In this document: piece after piece, positions 20,117 to 27,639 of the stretch
Position numbering within the stretch: the stretch's first letter is position 1
How the letters are laid out: each line of letters starts with the position of its first letter
Source of the DNA: Acidobacteriota bacterium
GTDB lineage: Bacteria; Acidobacteriota; JAAYUB01
NCBI GenBank assembly: GCA_016935015.1
Contig: JAFGRT010000135.1
Location: forward strand, 1-41,025
Reading direction: 5' to 3'
Length of the DNA stretch: 41,025 nucleotides
Program-made: the position numbers and the translations under genes
Notes under the pieces: model-generated
Databases searched by the model: none
The model's input: the letters and a program-made list of their open reading frames with translations, nothing else
Told to the model about the DNA's origin: nothing

Positions 20117-20521
20117 ATGAAAATCACCCGCTTCGGTGTTTCGTGTGATGTCGATCTGCTCACACAATTTGACAGTCTGATCCACGTCGAGGGTTATGCC
20201 AATCGATCCGAAGCGGTGGCGGACCTGATGCGATCACACATTTTTCATCAGAAGCTGGAAGGAGATACGCCTATCGTCGGTGTTGTGGTCATGGTATACG
20301 ATCATCACCAACGGGAACTCTCGGAAAACCTGCTGCAGCTTCAGCATCAGCAGCATACCAAGATTATCGCCACCACCCATATCCATCTGGATCGGCACGA
20401 ATGCCTGGAAGTGTTGATGATTCAAGGCGCGGCCCGCGAAGTCCAGACCCTGGCCGACAAACTCATCAGTACGAGAGGAGTGAAACGCGGCCAACTGGTT
20501 CTGGCCGCGCGAAGAGACTGA
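20117..20521 (+). CDS. nikR: NikR-family nickel-responsive regulator
   Basis: A 134-residue ribbon-helix-helix repressor with a C-terminal ACT-like metal domain. The N-terminal KITRFGVSCDVDLLTQFD strand-helix and YANRSEAVADLMR match the DNA-binding part. The metal residues H77, H88, H90 and C96 keep exactly the 76/87/89/95 spacing of E. coli NikR (THIHLDRHECLE), so nickel binding is very likely. GGAG at 20107-20110 precedes the ATG at 20117. No nickel transporter or hydrogenase gene is next to it; its targets must be elsewhere, or include the divergent recF region. Confidence 0.92.
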   Translation: MKITRFGVSCDVDLLTQFDSLIHVEGYANRSEAVADLMRSHIFHQKLEGDTPIVGVVVMVYDHHQRELSENLLQLQHQQHTKIIATTHIHLDRHECLEVLMIQGAAREVQTLADKLISTRGVKRGQLVLAARRD

Positions 20522-20548
20522 ACCGGCTGTGAAAGTACCTTGCGCACC

Positions 20549-20588
20549 GGATGGAGCTGCCTCCCGGCACCCAAGCCGGGCTGCATCC
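20549..20588 (+). terminator. Large GC hairpin after nikR
   Basis: GGATG (20549-20553) pairs with CATCC (20584-20588), enclosing CCCGGC-ACCCAA-GCCGGG (20563-20568 with 20575-20580). It lies 28 bases past the nikR stop and before the panB promoter. Only a CTTCCC stretch follows, so termination is plausible but not certain. Confidence 0.45.
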
Positions 20589-20632
20589 TTCCCGCCGTCA
20601 TGATGCGCCATGGCCCACCCGTAATTCGTCCA

Positions 20633-20660
20633 TTGCATTTTGGAACCATTGGCATATAAT
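20633..20660 (+). promoter_or_regulatory. Promoter for the pan operon
   Basis: TTGCAT (20633-20638), 16 bases, and a perfect TATAAT (20655-20660). The predicted start is at about 20667. Confidence 0.55.
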
Positions 20661-20666
20661 AACCAG

Positions 20667-20834
20667 ACGAACCCCGCCGGATCATACCGAACTCGCAGCA
20701 GGGCGGAGTATGGCTACACACAACACACCTCGGAAGGGGCGCTGCTTTCCGGCGCTGCGATGGGAGCATAGGCAATCCGCCGACGGTGTCGGCCCGCCCC
20801 GTGAGTGGGTCGTCGGGGAACAGCGGAGCGAACA
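20667..20834 (+). promoter_or_regulatory. Long structured-looking panB leader
   Basis: About 168 bases separate the predicted transcription start from the panB GTG, much longer than other leaders here. It contains a GC hairpin, CCGAC-GGT-GTCGG, near 20778-20790, and further GC-rich complementary runs (CCGCCGAC and GTCGGCCCGCC). No small gene is convincing. A cis-regulatory RNA is possible; a pan motif RNA is known upstream of panB in other bacteria but was not recognised here. Confidence 0.3.
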
Positions 20835-21701
20835 GTGAAAAAAAAGTCCGTATCCAGCATTCGTCAGATGAAGAAACGGGGAGAACGGATCACCGCCCTG
20901 ACGGCCTACGATCATCCGACCGCCCGTCTGCTCGATGAGGCCGGCATCGATCTGATTCTGGTAGGGGATTCCCTGGGCATGGTCATCCAGGGACGTGACA
21001 GCACCCTCGCCGTGACAATGGACGAGATCATCTACCACACCCGTCTGGTGGCCCGGGCTGTCCACCAGGCGCTGGTGGTGGCGGACATGCCCTATGGCTC
21101 CTATCATCTCTCGCCAGAACAGGCCGTGGCCAACGCCATCCGGGTGGTAAAGAAAACCGGTTGTGACGCGGTAAAAGTGGAAGGTGGCAGCGACCGTGTC
21201 TCGGTCATTCGTGCCCTGCTGGCGGCGGAAGTACCCGTGATGGGGCATATCGGCCTGACGCCCCAATCGGTGAAACGCCTGGGCGGCTACAAGATTCAAG
21301 GCCGGCAGCTACAGGACATCGAACGGCTCATCACCGACGCCGAAACCCTTCAGGAAGCCGGTTGTTTTTCCCTTGTGCTCGAAGGCATCCCCCATCCTGT
21401 GGGGCGCATCATCTCACGCAAGCTGGAGATACCCGCCATCGGCATCGGTGCCGGGCCGCACTGTGACGGTCAAATCCTTGTCTTTCACGACATGATGGGA
21501 TTGAATGAGGCAGGTACGTTCCGCTTTGTTCGGCAGTACGCCCAGCTGGCGGAGTTGATCCGCCGATCTCTGACCGACTATCAGCAGGATATCCGGACCG
21601 GTCGATTCCCTTCGCTGGAGGAAAGCTTCCCACTGGAGGAATCCATCGAGGCCCAACTGGAAGAAATCTATGGAAGTTATCTCGAAGACGAACAAACTTA
21701 A
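20835..21701 (+). CDS. panB: 3-methyl-2-oxobutanoate hydroxymethyltransferase
   Basis: First committed step of pantothenate synthesis: transfers a hydroxymethyl group from methylene-THF to ketoisovalerate, giving ketopantoate. The 288-residue protein has ALTAYDHPTARLLDEAGIDLILVGDS, DSTLAVTMDEIIYHTRLV, DMPYGSYHLSP, VKVEGG and GHIGLTPQSV, diagnostic of PanB. The GTG at 20835 is chosen because GGAG (20825-20828) is 6 bases away and the family begins here; a GTG at 20805 would add an Arg-rich extension. Its last 32 bases overlap panC. Confidence 0.96.
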   Translation: MKKKSVSSIRQMKKRGERITALTAYDHPTARLLDEAGIDLILVGDSLGMVIQGRDSTLAVTMDEIIYHTRLVARAVHQALVVADMPYGSYHLSPEQAVANAIRVVKKTGCDAVKVEGGSDRVSVIRALLAAEVPVMGHIGLTPQSVKRLGGYKIQGRQLQDIERLITDAETLQEAGCFSLVLEGIPHPVGRIISRKLEIPAIGIGAGPHCDGQILVFHDMMGLNEAGTFRFVRQYAQLAELIRRSLTDYQQDIRTGRFPSLEESFPLEESIEAQLEEIYGSYLEDEQT

Positions 21702-22518
21702 AGCCGTGCTGCGCAAGACCCGGTGCGCCGGCCTGGAAATCGGCTTTGTGCCGACCATGGGTGCCTTGCATGAAGGCCATCTGGCACTGGTCCAGCGTGC
21801 CCGGGAAAGCGCCGGTGTGATCGTGGTGTCCATCTTCGTCAATCCGGTCCAGTTTGGTCCAAACGAGGATTATGAAAAATATCCGCGCAATCTATCTCAC
21901 GATGTGGAACTTCTGACCCGATTGGGAGTGGATTATGTTTTTGCCCCGGGAGTCGATGAGATCTATCCCGCAGGCTTTGACACCTTCGTCGACGTAAGGG
22001 AATTGACGGAACCACTCTGTGGCCGAACCCGGCCGGGTCACTTCCGGGGAGTCGCCACCGTGGTGGCCAAGCTTTTTTCCATCATTCAACCCATGTACGC
22101 CTTCTTTGGACAGAAGGATGCCCAGCAGGCCATCATCATCAAGAAGATGACCGCTGAACTCGATTTTCCGGTGGATGTCAGGATATGCCCCATCGTGCGG
22201 GAGCCGGACGGTCTCGCCATGAGCTCCCGGAACCAGTATCTGTCTCCGGAGGAGCGGGCGGCGGCCCCGGTATTGTATCGCAGTCTGCAACGAGCCGCGG
22301 CAATGATTCTGGAAGGCGAACGGGACGCCGCCACCCTCCGGCAGGAAATCGAGAAGGAGCTGGCCCGTGAGCCTTTGGCCCGGCCTGAGTATGTCGAGAT
22401 TGTGGAAACACAGACCCTCGCCCCGGTGGAGAAAATCCGGGGTGAGACGCTCATCGCCCTGGCCGCCTCGTTCGGGCAAACCCGGTTGATCGATAATCTC
22501 CTGGTATCCACGCCATGA
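21670..22518 (+). CDS. panC: Pantothenate synthetase
   Basis: Joins pantoate and beta-alanine with ATP to form pantothenate. The 282-residue protein shows the adenylate-forming HIGH-like motif in FVPTMGALHEGHLALV, FVNPVQFGPNEDYEKYPR, RPGHFRGVATVVAKLF, FGQKDAQQ and the KMSKS-like AMSSRNQYLS. The ATG at 21670 lies inside panB (32-base overlap) with GGAAGAA upstream; the family N-terminus confirms it. The stop overlaps the next ATG (ATGA). Confidence 0.97.
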   Translation: MEVISKTNKLKAVLRKTRCAGLEIGFVPTMGALHEGHLALVQRARESAGVIVVSIFVNPVQFGPNEDYEKYPRNLSHDVELLTRLGVDYVFAPGVDEIYPAGFDTFVDVRELTEPLCGRTRPGHFRGVATVVAKLFSIIQPMYAFFGQKDAQQAIIIKKMTAELDFPVDVRICPIVREPDGLAMSSRNQYLSPEERAAAPVLYRSLQRAAAMILEGERDAATLRQEIEKELAREPLARPEYVEIVETQTLAPVEKIRGETLIALAASFGQTRLIDNLLVSTP

Positions 22519-23375
22519 GCGAAACCCTTCCGGACGAATTCCAGCGATTGCCGGTGGTAGTCTGCGGTGCCGGGCGCGTCGGACTCAGCCTGGTCAACGG
22601 ATTGACTGCGGCGCATTGGCCCGTGGCCCAGATACTGCTCCGCGACGAGTCGTCTGCCGGAAACCACAGGCTCGCAAAGGATCTGGCGGTGCCGCTGATC
22701 CACATCCACCGCTGGCAGGCCCAGATTGCTCCGCATGTCTTGCTGCTGGCCATTCCCGATGACGCCCTGGCGGCGGCGGCCGAACTTCTCCAACACAAAT
22801 TCGCCACCGTGCCGGCCGCGGGCTGGGTCGCTCTTCATACGTCAGGTATTCATGACGCCGCCATCCTTGCTCCCTTACGGACGGTCGGTATGGCCATTGG
22901 TTCCTGGCACCCGGCCCAGACATTTCCTCGGCCGGACAGGACCCTCTTCGCGGGGATTCCCATCACCATCGAGGGTGAACCCGCCGCGATGACCGCCGGC
23001 TACCATCTGGCCCTGGCCCTCGGGGCACGCCCTGTCAACGTCACGCCCCAGCTGAAACAACTGTTCCATTGCCTGTGCACCATCAGTTGCTCCCACCTGG
23101 CCGCACTGCCGCTATTCTGTCACAGTGCCCTGGCGGCTTATCCGGCGGAGGAACGGCGCCTCTTGTGGACGGCCCTGCTCCATCTGAGCCAGACAACGCT
23201 GCAGAATATGTCGGATTCGCCGGATCCCCGGTCGGCCGTGACCGGCCCGGTGGTCCGGGGCGACGACCGAACAGTATCCCGGCATGTGGATCTTCTGACC
23301 CGCCAGTTCCCTCACTGGCGACCGATCTACGAAAAACTGAACCACTTTCTGAAAAGAATCCTGCTCTCCCGCTGA
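22515..23375 (+). CDS. Rossmann-like DUF2520 protein, candidate ketopantoate reductase
   Basis: A 286-residue protein with an N-terminal NAD(P)-binding Rossmann fold (VVVCGAGRVGLSLVNGL, about 13-29; HTSG and SWHPAQTF downstream) and a C-terminal helical DUF2520 domain (about 165-286). It is translationally coupled to panC. No panE is present, and ketopantoate reduction is the missing step between PanB and PanC. A distinct ketopantoate reductase, PanG, was described in Francisella and is found in pan operons of other bacteria; this gene is a candidate for that role. The reaction is inferred from context, not read from catalytic residues. Confidence 0.75.
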   Translation: MSETLPDEFQRLPVVVCGAGRVGLSLVNGLTAAHWPVAQILLRDESSAGNHRLAKDLAVPLIHIHRWQAQIAPHVLLLAIPDDALAAAAELLQHKFATVPAAGWVALHTSGIHDAAILAPLRTVGMAIGSWHPAQTFPRPDRTLFAGIPITIEGEPAAMTAGYHLALALGARPVNVTPQLKQLFHCLCTISCSHLAALPLFCHSALAAYPAEERRLLWTALLHLSQTTLQNMSDSPDPRSAVTGPVVRGDDRTVSRHVDLLTRQFPHWRPIYEKLNHFLKRILLSR

Positions 23376-23491
23376 GAGGTCGCTGCAGCCAAAGCAGCCG
23401 GAATCCATCGGTTCAGTCCGCTGGGCAGATGATTTCGACGGCAGCGGGGCGTCCTCGACCTGCCGCCGGCCTCACCACGCCGAATATTACA

Positions 23492-23520
23492 TTGCGTTCA
23501 TCCTTCGGAATGCTTATAAT
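23492..23520 (+). promoter_or_regulatory. Promoter for the PP2C-FHA operon
   Basis: TTGCGT (23492-23497), 17 bases, and a perfect TATAAT (23515-23520). The predicted start at about 23527 rules out the in-frame TTG at 23520 and supports the ATG at 23559 as the first start of the operon. Confidence 0.55.
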
Positions 23521-23558
23521 TGAGGTCAAACAGACGATTATCCGTATCAGATAAATCA

Positions 23559-24395
23559 ATGAACGCTAAAGACGAGACAAATCTTTCCTGGGCCTTTTTG
23601 ACGGATGTGGGCCTGAAACGAGCATCCAACGAGGATTCCGGCCTCATTCTGACCCTGAATCTCGATGTGGTCGGTGAGCACAGTACCCTCGGGCTGTTCG
23701 TCGTTTCCGACGGCATGGGGGGCAAGGAGCGGGGAGAGCTGGCCAGCAAGATCGCGGTAAAGACCCTGGGCGAAGCGTTTGTGGACTCATTCCTCCGTGC
23801 TTCGTTACGTCGGGTGGCCGAAATCGCCAATTACGGCGAACGACTGGAATCCGCCGAGGCGGAGGTTCTTTCTTCACCCGCCACTTTTCTGATCAACGCC
23901 ATTCAGCAAGCCAATCAACGCATTGGCCGTCTGCGCAGAAACGGCCAGCCGGTGAAAGCTGGAGCCACTGTCACCGCCGGAATCATCACCGATGATTTGC
24001 TGACTCTGGGCCATGTCGGCGACTGTCGCGCCTATCTCTTGTATGAAGGTCATTTACGCCAGTTAACCCAGGATCACAATGTGGTCAACGAGATGGTCAA
24101 AAAAGGGATTCTCTCCCGGGAAGAAAGCCATGAGCATCCGCAGCGCAGTATTTTGTCCCGGGCGCTGGGCAGCCAGGAAAGTGTGGAAGTGGACACGTCC
24201 GTAACGGTCCTGCAAAGCGGCTGCAAAATCCTCTTGTGCACCGATGGTCTTCATTCGATGGTCAGCGAGGAAGACCTGGTTCATGTCTTGTCACGTCCCG
24301 ATCATCCCAAGATCACCACCGGGGAATTGGTCAATCTGGCCAATCAGGCCGGCGGGAAAGACAATATTACAGTACTTGTCATCAGTTTTCTTTAA
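23559..24395 (+). CDS. PP2C-family Ser/Thr protein phosphatase
   Basis: A 278-residue metal-dependent phosphatase that removes phosphate from Ser/Thr. Metal and core motifs are in order: KRASNEDSG, VVSDGMGGKERGELAS, GATVTAGII with HVGDCRAYLL, LTQDHNVVNEM, LLCTDGLHSMV and GGKDNITVLVI. It is a bare catalytic domain without membrane segment. It opens a run of nine close plus-strand genes that includes two FHA (phospho-Thr-binding) proteins, so it probably resets a phosphorylation switch in that system. No kinase is in the operon; the membrane kinase at 8456 is a possible counterpart. Confidence 0.95.
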   Translation: MNAKDETNLSWAFLTDVGLKRASNEDSGLILTLNLDVVGEHSTLGLFVVSDGMGGKERGELASKIAVKTLGEAFVDSFLRASLRRVAEIANYGERLESAEAEVLSSPATFLINAIQQANQRIGRLRRNGQPVKAGATVTAGIITDDLLTLGHVGDCRAYLLYEGHLRQLTQDHNVVNEMVKKGILSREESHEHPQRSILSRALGSQESVEVDTSVTVLQSGCKILLCTDGLHSMVSEEDLVHVLSRPDHPKITTGELVNLANQAGGKDNITVLVISFL

Positions 24396-24415
24396 TCAGT
24401 CAGAGGAGGCGTTTT

Positions 24416-24766
24416 ATGGAAAAAAAGGATTCGGACTTGCAGTCCTTTCGTGCCGGGGATTACCGTCGGGCAACGCCCCGAACCCGTCATGAGCGGACCG
24501 GCGAAATTGAAAAATCAGATTTGAAGCATTTTCCCTTTCTGGAAAAACTGCTGGAATCCGAGGAAGAAGAAATCGAGAAATTCCAGCTGCTTTGCCAGAA
24601 TACGTGCCGCAACATCGACACGATGATGACGCATCAATCCGCCGATCCGGAGATGACGGTCATGTGTCAGTCCGCTCTGGCGGCCTATGGACAAAGCCTG
24701 AAATTGTTGTCGGAGCTCATCACCCTGAAATATGAGAAACTTCAGCAGCAATCGGACGAGAAGTAG
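24416..24766 (+). CDS. Unknown small helical protein
   Basis: A 116-residue protein not recognised. The first 35 residues are charged and probably disordered; the rest is predicted helical, with an acidic run (LLESEEEEIEKFQ) and a C-terminal LLSELITLKYEKLQQQ that looks coiled-coil. It has two Cys in LLCQNTCRN. AGAGGAGG precedes the ATG at 24416. It sits 20 bases after the phosphatase and 9 before the TPR protein. Size, charge and position would suit an adaptor or chaperone-bound partner, but that is inference. Confidence 0.72.
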   Translation: MEKKDSDLQSFRAGDYRRATPRTRHERTGEIEKSDLKHFPFLEKLLESEEEEIEKFQLLCQNTCRNIDTMMTHQSADPEMTVMCQSALAAYGQSLKLLSELITLKYEKLQQQSDEK

Positions 24767-24775
24767 GAGGGGATT

Positions 24776-25183
24776 ATGTTCGCGAAAAAACCGAAGCTTG
24801 CCGTCAGGCCGACGACAGAAGAGATCCACTTTTTAATGGAATGCGGCTACCTTTGCCAGGAACTGGGGCGCGGCCAGGCGGCCACCGACATCTTTCTGGG
24901 TGTCTCCGCCTTGTGTCCGGACGATCCCCTGCCATGCAGCGCCATCGGCACGTCACTCTTGGCCATGGGACAGGTGAATGAAGCCGCCGAGCACCTGCAG
25001 AAAGTGCTGGCCGCTTTTCCTGATGACCCCCTGACACTGGCCCATCTCGGTGAAGCCTATCTCTGCCAGAAAAACACCGCCGAGGCGCGACGATTTTTTA
25101 AACAGAGCCTGGAAAAGGATTCGACCGGGCCAGGGGCGGAGATCGCCCGGGGCTATCTTGAACTGATGAGAGAACTGGAATAA
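24776..25183 (+). CDS. Small TPR protein, SycD/YscG-like
   Basis: A 135-residue soluble protein made almost wholly of three tetratricopeptide repeats, for example AIGTSLLAMGQVNEAAEHLQ and HLGEAYLCQKNTAEARRFF, preceded by a helix EEIHFLMECGYLCQELGRG. Its size and repeat count are like the class II type III secretion chaperones (SycD/LcrH) and the YscG/HrpB1 group, which hold translocators or needle subunits. The likeness is of size and fold only, by eye. TAGGAGGGG precedes the ATG. Neighbours with FliG- and FliH-like features make a secretion-type role worth testing. Confidence 0.78.
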   Translation: MFAKKPKLAVRPTTEEIHFLMECGYLCQELGRGQAATDIFLGVSALCPDDPLPCSAIGTSLLAMGQVNEAAEHLQKVLAAFPDDPLTLAHLGEAYLCQKNTAEARRFFKQSLEKDSTGPGAEIARGYLELMRELE

Positions 25184-25197
25184 ATTCAGACAGGGTT

Positions 25198-25914
25198 ATG
25201 AATGCCGAAACCGAACGGGACACCGTCAATCAGCTGATCGAGAAGTATGTCTCCTACGCCGAGGCGCTGGCCCGTTCGCTGGCGCCACGGCTCCCCTTGC
25301 AGCTGGAGATGGACGAAGTCCTGTCCCTGGCCCGGATGGGACTGGTGGAAGCCGCCCAGAAATTTGACGCTTCCCGACAGGTTTCTTTCAAGACCTTCGC
25401 TTATTATCGCATCCGAGGAGCGATCTATGACGGCATTCGTTCCGTGGGACCGCTTTCGCGGGAGCAGGTCCTCAAGCTGAAATTTCAACGGGGCATGGAC
25501 TACTACCTCCAGCAGGAATCCGGGACGCGGAATCCCGCCGACATGAAAACAGGCCACCCCGACCTGGAACGCCTGAAAAATCTGATGACCACCATGACCT
25601 CGGTTTACCTGCTCTCTATGGACAGCACCCTGGAGCACCGCGAGCTGCCGTCGGAAGGCGCGGAATCGCCACTCGAGAGCTGTGAAAAGAGCGAAGCCAT
25701 CACCTGGCTCCGCCAGGCGATAAAACAGTTATCCGCCCAGGAACAGCAGATCATCCGCATGTACTATTATGAGAACAAGACCCTGGATGAAATCGGTCAA
25801 ATCCTTGATTTATCCCGGTCATGGGTTTGCCGGATGCATGCGCGGATAATCAGGAAACTGCACCAAATTTTCAAGAAGGCCGAGCTTGGCGGCAAGACGA
25901 TACTGAGGGTGTAG
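25198..25914 (+). CDS. FliA/WhiG-type sigma factor
   Basis: A 238-residue sigma-70-family factor of group 3 (sigma-28 type). Region 2 is seen in MDEVLSLARMGLVEAAQKFD followed by FKTFAYYRIRGAIYDGIRS (-10 recognition). Region 4 is LSAQEQQIIRMYYYENKTLDEIG with the helix-turn-helix DLSRSWVCRMHARIIRKL. The region 3 linker is short and divergent. Sigma-28 factors normally drive late flagellar genes, but no filament gene is here; it may direct expression of this operon's own system or of its substrates. No anti-sigma gene is recognised. The ATG at 25198 has only a weak AGGG site, 14 bases after the TPR gene. Confidence 0.88.
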   Translation: MNAETERDTVNQLIEKYVSYAEALARSLAPRLPLQLEMDEVLSLARMGLVEAAQKFDASRQVSFKTFAYYRIRGAIYDGIRSVGPLSREQVLKLKFQRGMDYYLQQESGTRNPADMKTGHPDLERLKNLMTTMTSVYLLSMDSTLEHRELPSEGAESPLESCEKSEAITWLRQAIKQLSAQEQQIIRMYYYENKTLDEIGQILDLSRSWVCRMHARIIRKLHQIFKKAELGGKTILRV

Positions 25915-25966
25915 CCGAGCCCCGTCAGTATGTCTTTTTCCCCAGGCTTTGGGATAGGGTATCTTC

Positions 25967-26974
25967 ATGTCGCCCACTGGACCACTTCCTGAATTGCAAC
26001 TCAAGACCCGCGACCAGGCCCTGGTGATCCTGGGAACCCTGTTCGAAAAAAACGAGCTGGAAGCGATGTTGCAGTATCTTCCGGAAGATCGTCGCGAAGA
26101 ATTGACGCCCTGGGCGGCGATTCTCCGGGATATGCCGGGCAAGGATCGGGTGAAATTCGCCCTGGGCCGCCTCAAGACGTTTCTGGATCCAGCCTATCTC
26201 GAAAAGATAGATGAAATCCATCCCAGCTGGATCGCCCGCTTCCTGGAGAAAGAGCCTCCGGCCCTGGCGGGGATGGTTCTGAAATCACTCCCCGCCCGCT
26301 ATGTATCCCGGGTCCTGAGTATCATGGATGAAGAAAGGGTCCACGATATTCGCCGGATCTTCAAACAACTGAACCCCAACCCCCGGGTGCGGGAACTGCT
26401 GCTGCTGATTCTGGTTCGGCAGTTCAACCTGATCAACCGCCTGTCGGGTATCGGCAAGGATCCCTTCGAAATGCTGTTTTTCCTCAACGGCAGCGAATTA
26501 ATGATCCTCATCGAGGAACTGGGAGTGGCCGAACTGGCCATGGCCTGTCAGAATTTACCTGAAAAGGATTTCGCCTACATCAGTAAAAAACTGCCCGACA
26601 AGATGCAGGAAAAAATCCAACTCAAGCTGGAACAGTATCGGGATATTGAACCGGAACGGATCCGCCGGGCGCGACGCTGCTTTTTGCATATGAAAGACGA
26701 GAAATACTATGAAAAGGGGCAATTGATCCATTTTACGGCGTTGCACATTCTGGCCCAGGCCCTCTATGATATTTCGGAACAGCGGATCAATTTTCTCAAA
26801 TACAAATTGCCCGTCAAAACCGGCCTGTTGCTGGAACACCTGATCAGGGGAAGGAAGGTCACGCCCCCATCCGAGGAGATCGGGGAGTCACGGCGTGAGA
26901 TTATGGAAAAAATCGTCTATCTATCTGAAATTGATCGAATTCGCTCCCTGTGGAAACATTATTGGCGAGGATGA
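25967..26974 (+). CDS. FliG-like protein
   Basis: A 335-residue all-helical soluble protein. Residues about 85-145 (IHPSWIARFLEKEPPALAGM, then LKSLPARYVSRVLSIM) resemble the FliG middle domain, where helices follow an EHPQ-type motif. Residues about 165-260 (DPFEMLFFLNGSELMILIEE, LAMACQNLPEKD, RIRRARR) resemble the FliG C-terminal domain, which forms the flagellar switch ring and meets the stators. The torque-helix charged residues are not clearly conserved. About 75 extra C-terminal residues have no FliG match. GGGATAGGG precedes the ATG. It lies 3 bases before the FliH-like gene. The assignment is by eye; MgtE-N-like or generic FliG-superfamily helical repeats are the alternatives. Confidence 0.72.
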   Translation: MSPTGPLPELQLKTRDQALVILGTLFEKNELEAMLQYLPEDRREELTPWAAILRDMPGKDRVKFALGRLKTFLDPAYLEKIDEIHPSWIARFLEKEPPALAGMVLKSLPARYVSRVLSIMDEERVHDIRRIFKQLNPNPRVRELLLLILVRQFNLINRLSGIGKDPFEMLFFLNGSELMILIEELGVAELAMACQNLPEKDFAYISKKLPDKMQEKIQLKLEQYRDIEPERIRRARRCFLHMKDEKYYEKGQLIHFTALHILAQALYDISEQRINFLKYKLPVKTGLLLEHLIRGRKVTPPSEEIGESRREIMEKIVYLSEIDRIRSLWKHYWRG

Positions 26975-26977
26975 ATT

Positions 26978-27628
26978 ATGCAAGGAAAAATCATCAAGGG
27001 CGGCCTACCGGGCGATTCCGCTGACGACCGCAATGATTTGGATCTATCTTCCCTGGCCAAAGACCGGCAGGTCCTCAAGGGGAACGTCGTCGAGGCGCTG
27101 GATTCGGCGGACAAGATCATCCAGGAAGCCCGGGATAAGGCGGCGGCGATCCTGGAGGAGGCCCGTCACAACAGCGAGGAAATGCGGCAAAAGGCCCAGG
27201 GGGAAGGATATGAGACAGGGCTGGCGGAACTGAACGAGACCATACTCAAGTTCAAACAGGAGTATCGCGAGATCCTGAATAATGCGGAAAAGGACCTGTT
27301 GCAGCTCAGCCTGAAGGTGGCGGAGAGAATCATCGGCCGCGCCCTAGATATGGAACCGGCGCTGTTGCTGGATATCATTCATAATGCACTGCAATCCATC
27401 AAATACCAGCGGGAGATCCGAATCCGCGTCAATCCGGAGCATGTCCCCTATCTGAAGGAAAACAAGATGCAGCTGTACGCCATGCTGGGGGAGAGCAAGG
27501 AAATTGAAATCGTTGAGGATCCATTGGTAAAGGGCGACGGGTGCATCATCGACACGGAAATCGGCACCATCGATGCCCGGCTGGAGACACAACTGCGCGT
27601 TGTCGAGAAATTTCTCATCAAAACCTGA
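26978..27628 (+). CDS. FliH/SctL-like stator protein
   Basis: A 216-residue soluble protein of the FliH/YscL/HrpE family, related to V-ATPase subunit E. In flagella and type III systems these dimers link the ATPase to the switch/sorting platform. The order fits: short N-terminal tail, long Ala/Glu-rich coiled coil (about 40-105, with ADKIIQEARDKAAAILEEAR), then a C-terminal domain with LSLKVAERIIGRALDMEP, IRIRVNPEHVPYL and GGCII-like DGCIIDTEIGTIDARLETQL. That last signature is typical of FliH/SctL. No FliI/SctN ATPase follows, which is unusual. GAGG lies before the ATG, 3 bases after the FliG-like stop. Confidence 0.85.
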   Translation: MQGKIIKGGLPGDSADDRNDLDLSSLAKDRQVLKGNVVEALDSADKIIQEARDKAAAILEEARHNSEEMRQKAQGEGYETGLAELNETILKFKQEYREILNNAEKDLLQLSLKVAERIIGRALDMEPALLLDIIHNALQSIKYQREIRIRVNPEHVPYLKENKMQLYAMLGESKEIEIVEDPLVKGDGCIIDTEIGTIDARLETQLRVVEKFLIKT

Positions 27629-27639
27629 GGAGCCATCAC

